A program made the position numbers and the translations under genes. From positions 73,311 through 84,705 of the forward strand of contig MU647185.1 of the NCBI GenBank assembly GCA_026770585.1: a stretch of DNA of 11,395 nucleotides, given 5' to 3'. The stretch comes from Baffinella frigidus (taxonomy: Eukaryota > Cryptophyceae > Cryptomonadales > Baffinellaceae). The notes under the pieces are model-generated. The model had not been told where the DNA came from, did no database searches, and was given only the letters and a program-made list of their open reading frames with translations. Positions 7,203-11,395 of this stretch are shown piece by piece (within the stretch, counting starts at the first letter, position 1; every line of letters begins with the position of its first letter).

Positions 7203-7336
7203 TCTCCATACACGTACTAATTAATTGCTTTTGGCAACGAAAATTACTACACGATTTGCTCGTAAAAGAAATAGTAAACCGTTTGTGTAGTAAATTTCGT
7301 TGCACCAAAAGCAATTAATTAATCCTTTTGTGGAGA
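7203..7336. mobile_element. 134 bp foldback element
   Basis: TCTCCA / TGGAGA ends, then arms TAATTAATTGCTTTTGG and CAACGAAAATTACTACAC with complements at 7285-7325. The CAACGAAAATTAC.ACAC core also forms the inner arm of the foldback at 7835-7974, and ACGAAAATTACTACACACTG recurs at about 10954. The overlapping frames on both strands are palindrome artefacts. Confidence 0.8.
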
Positions 7337-7395
7337 TGAGGTTAGACCTGGTCGTTTCCCCAGGATTTGACGTCGACCTTGTCCCCCACAACCGC

Positions 7396-7538
7396 AACCT
7401 GCAAACCGAAACACCCATATGATGTATTTGTTAAGGACCGAAACCCTAGTTCCTAAACCCTAAACCCTAAACCCTAACCCTAAACCCTAAACCCTAAACC
7501 TGCAAACCGAAACACCCATATGATGTATTTGTTAAGGA
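7396..7538. repeat. identical 42 bp direct repeats flanking telomere repeat
   Basis: Bases 7396-7437 and 7497-7538 are identical (AACCTGCAAACCGAAACACC ... GTTAAGGA). The 59 bp between them is a CCCTAAA array. The arrangement resembles telomere-repeat insertion at a staggered break whose overhangs were filled in; a tandem duplication is the alternative. Confidence 0.9.
7443..7500 (-). repeat. short interstitial CCCTAAA tract
   Basis: About eight CCCTAAA units with one CCCTAA. The G-rich strand is the minus strand, opposite to the arrays at 4480 and 8222. Confidence 0.95.
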
Positions 7539-7562
7539 GCGTTGAGCCTATCGACCTGGCTT

Positions 7563-7587
7563 ACGCTTTACGGGTTAGCGTAAAGCA
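7563..7587. repeat. stem-loop ACGCTTTAC / GTAAAGC
   Basis: GCTTTACG and CGTAAAGC pair around the loop GGTTAG. No U-run follows and no function is assigned. Confidence 0.6.
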
Positions 7588-7607
7588 AAGAGATCGGGCT
7601 GAGGGAC

Positions 7608-7678
7608 TATGGTTCAGGTTTCAGGGGTTAAGGGTTAGGATTTAGGGTGTAGGGTTCAGGGGTTAGGATTTAGGGTTC
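7608..7678 (+). repeat. degenerate telomere-like tract
   Basis: GGTTCAGG, AGGGTTAGGA and TTTAGGG variants. It continues at 7803-7834 beyond an inserted foldback, so the element at 7679-7802 was inserted into this tract. Confidence 0.8.
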
Positions 7679-7802
7679 TTATCTCAGAAAACGAGTTCTA
7701 AAACTCGTTTTCTTAAGTCAATCTCCCTACAAATTTGTCAATTTATGCGGAGAGTAAATAATAAGTTGACGAATTTGTAGGGGGATTGACTTTCTGAGAT
7801 AA
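7679..7802. mobile_element. TTATC-family foldback with 4-bp target duplication
   Basis: Ends TTATCTCAGAAA / TTTCTGAGATAA are perfect inverted repeats, and the inner arms AAGTCAATCTCCCTACAAAT / ATTTGTAGGGGGATTGACTT also pair. GTTC flanks both ends (7675-7678 and 7803-7806), and removing the element plus one GTTC restores a telomere-like sequence. The left arm carries an extra hairpin (AAAACGAGTT/AACTCGTTTT) that is missing from the right arm but matches the arm of the relative at 8016-8156, so the right arm has an internal deletion. Confidence 0.85.
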
Positions 7803-7834
7803 GTTCAGGGCTCAGGGTTTATGGGTCAGGATTC

Positions 7835-7974
7835 TTATCCGGGGAAACCTATTTTTCTTTCATTTGATGGCAACGAAAATTACCACACACCTGCTTTAAT
7901 ATTACTAATAACAAAGAATTGTGTGGTAATTTTCGTTGCCGTCAAATGAAAGAAAAATAGGTTTCCCCGGATAA
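7835..7974. mobile_element. foldback with TTATC ends and 4-bp target duplication
   Basis: Arms of about 55 bp are nearly perfect: TTATCCGGGGAAACCTATTT, CTTTCATTTGA.GGCAACG and AAAATTACCACACA with their complement. ATTC flanks both ends (7831-7834 and 7975-7978). Excision would restore GGATTCAGGGTTGC. No coding content, so it must have been mobilised in trans if it is a transposon. Confidence 0.88.
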
Positions 7975-7980
7975 ATTCAG

Positions 7981-8191
7981 GGTTGCACACCTTGACTGGC
8001 GCTGCGGCGGCTAGGAAAAGGGATTCTAAAATCCGTTTTCTCAAGTCAATTTCTACACAAATTCGTCAACTTATTCTTTTCTCTTCGCATAAGTTGACAG
8101 ATTTGAAGGGGAATTGACTTAAGAAAACGGATTTTAGAATCCCTTTTCTGAGATAAGGTTGCACACCTTGACTGGCGCTGCGGCGGCTAGG
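7981..8191. repeat. identical 35 bp direct repeats flanking a foldback
   Basis: Bases 7981-8015 and 8157-8191 are identical (GGTTGCACACCTTGACTGGC, then GCTGCGGCGGCTAGG). The truncated foldback at 8016-8156 lies exactly between them. Confidence 0.92.
8016..8156. mobile_element. TTATC-family foldback, left terminus missing
   Basis: Arms of about 58 bp pair closely (AAAAGGGATTCTAAAATCCG, then TTTTCT.AAGTCAATT). The right end extends to CTGAGATAA, as in the element at 7679-7802, but the matching TTATCTCAG is absent on the left, where the 35 bp repeat begins directly. The inner sequence ACAAATTCGTCAACTTAT is homologous to that of the 7679 element. Confidence 0.85.
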
Positions 8192-8221
8192 CTCGGACTG
8201 CGGCGGCCTGCTGCGGCCTGG

Positions 8222-8417
8222 GGGGGGGTGAGGGGGTTAGGGCTTGGGGGTTAGGGTTTGGGGGTTGGGGATTGGGTGTGAGGGATTGGGGTTTGGGGTT
8301 TAGGGTTTGGGGTTTAGGGTTTAGGGTTTAGGGTTTAGGGTTTAGGGTTTAACGTTTAGGGTTTAGGGTTTAGGGTTTAGAGTTTAGGGTTTAACGTTTA
8401 GGGTTTAGGGTTTAGGG
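8222..8417 (+). repeat. interstitial telomere-like array (TTTAGGG)
   Basis: Begins with G-rich variants (TTAGGGCTTGGGG, TTGGGG) and becomes nearly uniform TTTAGGG toward 8417, with two TTTAACG variants. It borders the GC-rich gene island. Its proximal edge supplies the TAA stop of the minus-strand gene. Confidence 0.95.
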
Positions 8418-8995
8418 TTAAGGGAGAACCTTGGGGCTGTCTGCCGCCTTGGAGCTAGTCTCCGCCTGCGAGAGAGACCTTTGTTAGCACCGAATCTGAG
8501 AGAAGATATACTCCCCGGAGACCGGTGTGTCTCCCCTTGAGTCACGGAGTTGATCTGGAAGGTTAGCTCAGATGGCTAAAGCAGTCTCGTGATCTCCTCA
8601 CAGGATCTATTCGAGACGCCCCTGTCTTATCAACACGGATTTTCATGGAGAGACGTTGATAAACACCGACACGGCCGCGTCGCCCCCCCGCCGAGGCTGT
8701 GTCTGAGCAGTGGCGCGGAGATGGATAACCATATCGCCCGGTTGATTGGGAGGAGGGTGCTCCCCCACTGCGGCAGATTCGAGCGGGACGCCGAGGGGCG
8801 GGGGAGGCGCGCAGGGCGAGCGGGGACGCCAGAGGCCCGTTGCACCCTAGGCGATGGGTGGGCCCCCGCTCTAGCAAAAAAATGGCGCCGCCAGGGCGCT
8901 CATCAACGTGGAGTCGGGGCGGGGGCAGGGGACGGCACCGCCTCCTCGACCTCCTCGACCACGGCGGCCTTCTTTGCCGGAGCCTTCTTGGGCAT
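8418..8995 (-). CDS. putative spliced gene with Lys/Ala-rich N-terminus
   Basis: Not recognised as a named family. The ATG at 8995-8993 lies in CCGCGATGC and opens a frame MPKKAPAKKAAVVEEVEEA (19 residues), then a Pro/Ala-rich stretch to a stop at 8903. The basic start resembles the tails of histones and other chromatin proteins, which is only suggestive. A strong 3' splice-like signal (GTGCTAAC, then a pyrimidine tract and CTCTCTCGCAG, at about 8488-8466) precedes a last exon of 15 codons (8465-8418, ending SPKVLP) whose TAA is the first base triplet of the telomere-like array. Simplest model: donor GCG|GTGCCG at 8938, phase 0, giving only 34 residues. A middle exon (about 8767-8673, GDMVIHLRATAQ within it), joined through a donor at 8907, would give about 76 residues. 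Exon structure is inference. The gene diverges from the plus-strand gene starting at 9205. Confidence 0.4.
8549..8662 (+). other. possible structured RNA or tRNA-derived relic
   Basis: TTAGCTCAGATGGCTAAAGC (8563-8582) resembles a tRNA D-arm with box A, and ATTCGAGAC (8610-8618) resembles a partial box B. Stems follow: GTCTCG/CGAGAC (8584-8589 with 8612-8617) and TTATCAAC/GTTGATAA (8627-8634 with 8655-8662). A T-arm and acceptor closure are missing, so this is not a functional tRNA. It lies antisense to, and mostly within, the proposed intron of the minus-strand gene. Confidence 0.25.
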
Positions 8996-9056
8996 CGCGG
9001 GTGTGTTGTGGCGAGAGAAGCCAACGGAGCGCGCAGCAGGCTCAGCGCCGCGCCTT

Positions 9057-9091
9057 CTACTGAACCAGTGAACCGGATCCTGGTTCAGTAG
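9057..9091. promoter_or_regulatory. perfect 12-bp stem-loop between divergent gene starts
   Basis: CTACTGAACCAG and CTGGTTCAGTAG are exact complements around an 11-nt loop. It sits in the ~210 bp between the proposed minus-strand start (8995) and plus-strand start (9205). A regulatory role is inferred from position only; it could also be a remnant of a small element. Confidence 0.5.
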
Positions 9092-9204
9092 GCTATCTAA
9101 GCGGGAAGGAAGGTTTGTCCGCGGCTCTGATTGACACGCCTCAGCGAAGGGGAGGGTCATCAAGACAGCCCGTGCGTGTGCGCGAGCACGAAACATCGGC
9201 CAGG

Positions 9205-10005
9205 ATGGGCGACTGGCGAGCGAACGAGCAGGTGCCGCTGTCCCAGCCAGACCCAGCCACTTTTGCGGACTTCGGAAGCCCCTCCCCTCCCTGTTCGCGA
9301 GCCCTGATTCCCCTTGGCGAAACGGCTGTGGGAATGCCCGGCACACGTCTGCCCTGAGCCATGCGCCCCGCACCAGCCAGCGCACGCGGCAAGTCTTGGC
9401 AGCGTGCATCGTCCTTGGCGGTGCACTGTTTTGACCCGGAGGGCCACAAAGTCCACGCACAAAGGGCTGTGCGCCGCACAGTGCGTCGCCTGCCCTTTTT
9501 CGCCCTGACGAGCCGTGTGAACGAACAGACACAGGAGGAGACGTGCACGCAGTTCCTTGGCGGCATTGCCGACGTTGTCGAGGACGCCAACGCCATGGTT
9601 GGCGAACACACCTCTCCAGCACTGGAGTCGCAGCCCGAGCACGAAGCGCCTTGCGACCCCGCTCCCGCCTCTGCGCCTCAAATCGCTGAGCAGGAGCAGC
9701 GCGAGTCTGCGCCGGCGCAGACAACCACAGCCGAGGTACCGCCTTGCCCCTCTCACCCTCCACCAAGGTGCGAAGGTGGCGTGCCCGGATCCGAAGCGCC
9801 CCCCCAACCAGCCACTCGCCGCCCTGCTGCACGCGAACGTCACGCGGGGCGCTGAGCGCCCCCCCTCTGCGCGCAGGACGACGTGGTGCAGTCCACGCTC
9901 GACGACGAAATCGACGACTCCTTCCTGGTCCGCCCCCGCCCCGCTGCCTGGCGATGCGTCCCGCCGTTCCACCCGCAAACTCAACCACCCGCAAACACCA
10001 TTTGA
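9205..10005 (+). CDS. putative three-exon gene, acidic low-complexity protein
   Basis: Family not recognised. Proposed exons are 9205-9231, 9403-9735 and 9877-10005 (162 residues), with introns of 171 and 141 bp, both phase 0. Donors are CAG|GTGCCG and GAG|GTACCG; acceptors are CTTGGCAG and CTCTGCGCGCAG after C-rich tracts. The ATG is in CAGGATGG context. The unspliced frame is otherwise interrupted by TGA at 9355 and TGA at 9853, both of which fall inside the introns. Exon 2 begins with a basic segment (AVRRTVRRLPFF), then NEQTQEET and GGIADVVEDANAMVGEH, then a Pro/Ala/Gln/Glu-rich region. Exon 3 is acidic (DDVVQSTLDDEIDD), with a Pro-rich end. Codons favour G or C at the third position. No signal peptide or membrane segment is seen. 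Long antisense frames over the same DNA are judged to be shadows. Splicing is inferred. Confidence 0.5.
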
Positions 10006-10105
10006 CCCACAAACCATTTCTCCCGCAAACCGCGCATCCTCGCAGCCAGACACACAGCGGACTACACAGGGATTTCGTGAATAACCCATGCGTGAATCAT
10101 CTTCA

Positions 10106-10134
10106 GGACCCTACGGTAGGCCATCCGTAGGGAC
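10106..10134. repeat. CCCTACGG palindromic module, copy 3 (inverted)
   Basis: GGACCCTACGGTAGGCCATC then CGTAGGGAC is the reverse complement of the module at 10745-10777 with few mismatches, so copies 3 and 4 form an inverted pair about 610 bp apart. Confidence 0.8.
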
Positions 10135-10266
10135 TTAGGGTTGTTCCTACGGATATCCGAACCGCTGCGTGCCAATCTCATCACGGCGAGAATTTCTGAG
10201 GAATACGATTTTGGTGTATCCGTGACACCGCTCAGGTCTGCTCAAAAGGCGACGCTTCACACCGAG

Positions 10267-10288
10267 CCCGGATATCCGGATATCCGGG
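10267..10288. repeat. perfect 22-bp palindrome of GGATATCC
   Basis: Two overlapping GGATATCC dyads bounded by CCC and GGG, fully self-complementary. A related CGGATATCCG lies at about 10150. Confidence 0.85.
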
Positions 10289-10300
10289 TGTATATTAAGG

Positions 10301-10356
10301 GTAACGTGACCAACCATAACGTAACGTGACCAACCATCGTAACGTGACCACCAATC
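10301..10356. repeat. GTAACGTGACCAACCAT tandem repeat, three copies
   Basis: Units start at 10301, 10321 and 10339 (spacings of 20 and 18 bp); the third has CCACCAATC. The CGTGACCAA core also forms one arm of the hairpin at 10908-10950. Confidence 0.85.
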
Positions 10357-10462
10357 ACTGACTTGTGGCGTGTTTCCTAAGAGACAGTCCAATAATTAAC
10401 TTTAGACCGCTCCCCGTAGTGTTCTGAGTGGTGCACGCACCATCCCTCGCGCACATTAATTC

Positions 10463-10610
10463 CACGCAGGGCCCTTCGGGGGGGTATTCCAGGGTCGTCC
10501 TTTGAGCCATTGGCCCCCTCCTGGAGCCGTTTTCTTGCCAAAATTGACTTTCGAATCCCGTTTCCCTCAAAAAATTGACTCTGAAATACCCCCCCCTACA
10601 GCCCTGCGTG
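10463..10610. mobile_element. MITE-like element, second copy of the GGGCCCTTCG family
   Basis: Ends CACGCAGGG / CCCTGCGTG are exact complements. The left continues GGGCCCTTCGGGGGGGTATT and the right contains AATACCCCCCCC. The interior (GGAGCCGTTTTCTTGCC, AAAATTGACTTTCGAA, AAAAATTGACTC) matches the element at 7044-7177 in opposite orientation. No coding content. Confidence 0.8.
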
Positions 10611-10744
10611 TGAAACCCCAAACCACAACCCCCGAATCCCACACCCGAAAACCTTGCCCCCTAACCCACACAGTGGGCTACGAGGGGATTTTCGGCCCAA
10701 ATCGGGCCACCTTTCCGTTACCTTATCCGTAGGAACCCCCCTAT
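10611..10744. other. spacer, nothing recognised
   Basis: C-rich sequence with CACAACCCCCG and a short CACACAGTGGGCTACGA segment that resembles the CACACGGTGGACTACGA end of the 54 bp repeats at 6310 and 6569. Confidence 0.5.
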
Positions 10745-10777
10745 GTCCCTACGGGTTGCCTACCGTAGGGTCCTAGG
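10745..10777. repeat. CCCTACGG palindromic module, copy 4
   Basis: GTCCCTACGG, then GCCTACCGTAGGGTCCTAGG. The inverted partner is at 10106-10134 and relatives are at 5007 and 5904. It is followed within 20 bp by the module at 10795-10826. Confidence 0.8.
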
Positions 10778-10794
10778 TCTTATCACTTAGGAGT

Positions 10795-10826
10795 TATTCA
10801 AAATCCCTTCGAAGTCCGCTGTGTGG
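10795..10826. repeat. dispersed module, partner of 4108-4139
   Basis: 32 bp with two mismatches to 4108-4139. The AAGTCCGCTGTGTGG tail appears a third time at 10999-11013. Confidence 0.8.
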
Positions 10827-10907
10827 GTACCTCTTCTTCGGCGGGTTTCCACACGAGGCTACCCAAGCACCCTTTTTAAATATCGATTGTAGGCGTTTTG
10901 TACGGAG

Positions 10908-10950
10908 TTGGTCACGCGCCCGCCCGAAAAGCGGGCGGACACGTGACCAA
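10908..10950. repeat. strong GC-rich stem-loop
   Basis: TTGGTCACG / CGTGACCAA forms a 9-bp outer stem and CCGCCCG / CGGGCGG a 7-bp inner stem around a 5-nt A-rich loop, with a 3-nt internal mismatch. No U-run follows. Confidence 0.8.
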
Positions 10951-11035
10951 ACATACGAAAATTACTACACACTGCCTCGCGTGTACATCTCCCCGGGTAA
11001 GTCCGCTGTGTGGCCTAAACGACTGTGCGAAACAG

Positions 11036-11152
11036 GCGCAGATTGATGCCACGTGCACCAAAGTGGTCAAATCGGCCGAGGAGCTCTCGCCCCACCTCTC
11101 CCCCCCCTCCGGAAAGCACTCCGGGAAGGCCAGTTCCGTGGGTAAACCCTAA
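11036..11152 (+). CDS. putative terminal exon or gene fragment
   Basis: The frame AQIDATCTKVVKSAEEL, followed by a Ser/Pro/Lys-rich tail (SGKHSGKASSVGKP), has G/C-biased third positions and no repeat character. Its stop TAA (11150-11152) is part of the first CCCTAAA units of the adjoining array. Upstream, GG|GTAAGT at 10997 and AACAG at 11035 with CCTAAAC between would make a 39-bp phase-0 intron, but the frame is open without splicing and extends back to about 10898. Family unknown. It could be the 3' end of a gene, a fragment cut by telomere-repeat addition, or chance. Confidence 0.3.
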   Translation, partial: AQIDATCTKVVKSAEELSPHLSPPSGKHSGKASSVGKP

Positions 11153-11344
11153 ACCCAAAACCCTAAACCCTTAACCCTAAACCCTGAACCCTAAACCCCA
11201 AACCCTAAACCCTAAACCCTAAACCCCAAACCCTAAACCCCAAACCCCAAACCCCAAATCCTTAATCCTCAACCCCAAACCCTAAACCCTAAACCCTAAA
11301 CCCTAAACTCTAAACCCCAAACTCTAAACCCTAAACCCTAAACC
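11143..11344 (-). repeat. interstitial telomere-like array (CCCTAAA)
   Basis: About 200 bp of CCCTAAA with CCCCAAA, CCCTGAA and CTCTAAA variants. The G-rich strand is the minus strand, opposite to the array at 8222-8417. The window's last 50 bp (11345-11395) are GC-rich non-telomeric sequence with no recognised feature, so this array is internal. Confidence 0.95.
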
Positions 11345-11395
11345 AGCAGCATGCGCGCCGGACAGCGTGGGCGTAGGGGACGCAGGGTCGGTGGG

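Noticed and set aside
8559-8620. Functional tRNA gene
   Set aside because: Only a D-arm and a partial box B match; no acceptor stem or T-arm can be folded.
8903-10012. 369-codon minus-strand open frame
   Set aside because: It lies antisense to the spliced plus-strand gene, has a biased Arg/Ala/Gly composition typical of GC-rich shadow frames, and shows no recognisable motif. Only its last 30 residues, from the ATG at 8995, look like a genuine protein start.
9160-10089. 309-codon minus-strand open frame
   Set aside because: A long frame is expected opposite GC3-rich coding DNA. Its composition (Arg, Cys, Trp, Gly-rich) is not protein-like, and no motif is recognised.
10141-10329. 62-codon plus-strand frame
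   Set aside because: The middle is mildly protein-like, but it starts in a repeat module, crosses a perfect palindrome and ends in a tandem repeat. Third-position bias is weak.
11143-11344. True chromosome end
   Set aside because: The array is degenerate and is followed by 50 bp of non-telomeric sequence.

Overview
This window looks like repeat-dominated nuclear DNA from a eukaryotic microbe, most likely an alga or a related protist. The evidence is (i) many interstitial blocks of plant-type telomere repeat (TTTAGGG/CCCTAAA, plus TTAGGGG and GGGTGTA variants), (ii) splice-site-like signals inside the only convincing coding DNA, and (iii) no bacterial features at all: no ribosome-binding sites, operons, tRNA or rRNA. 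TTTAGGG occurs in plants, green algae and several other protist lineages, so no species is named. The mixture of telomere-like blocks, microsatellites, foldbacks and degenerate duplications suggests a subtelomeric or heterochromatic region.

Layout. Bases 1-1265 are satellite-like: short tandem repeats, G-rich telomere-variant DNA, and a duplicated unit split by a TAGA microsatellite. Bases 1541-2800 are AT-rich and GC-rich modular repeats with a foldback and a cluster of AAGTTGACG hairpins. Bases 2801-4480 hold two foldback (MITE-like) elements, several hairpins and direct duplications. Bases 4480-5611 are a telomere-like array followed by three to four copies of a ~250-320 bp cassette and a GA microsatellite. 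Bases 5640-8192 are the densest part, with at least six foldback or terminal-inverted-repeat elements, repeated 25-55 bp modules, and telomere-like tracts used as insertion sites. Bases 8222-8417 are a TTTAGGG array and 11143-11344 a CCCTAAA array.

Between those last two arrays lies a GC-rich island (8418-11142), the only part where I can argue for protein-coding genes. A divergent pair is proposed. A minus-strand gene starts at 8995 with a lysine/alanine-rich chromatin-like N-terminus and ends in an exon at 8465-8418. A plus-strand gene (9205-10005, two phase-0 introns) encodes an unrecognised acidic, low-complexity protein of about 162 residues. About 210 bp with a perfect 12-bp stem-loop separates the two starts. 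A further plus-strand coding-like segment (about 11036-11152) and the minus-strand gene both take their stop codon at the edge of a telomere-like array.

Most of the longer open frames elsewhere are by-products of repeats (for example GA tracts giving Arg-Glu runs, and TAGA tracts giving Ser-Ile-Tyr-Leu runs) and are not annotated as genes. The most interesting content is the population of short non-autonomous foldback elements, one group with clean 4-bp target duplications, together with several long (35-67 bp) direct duplications that bracket foldbacks or telomere repeats.
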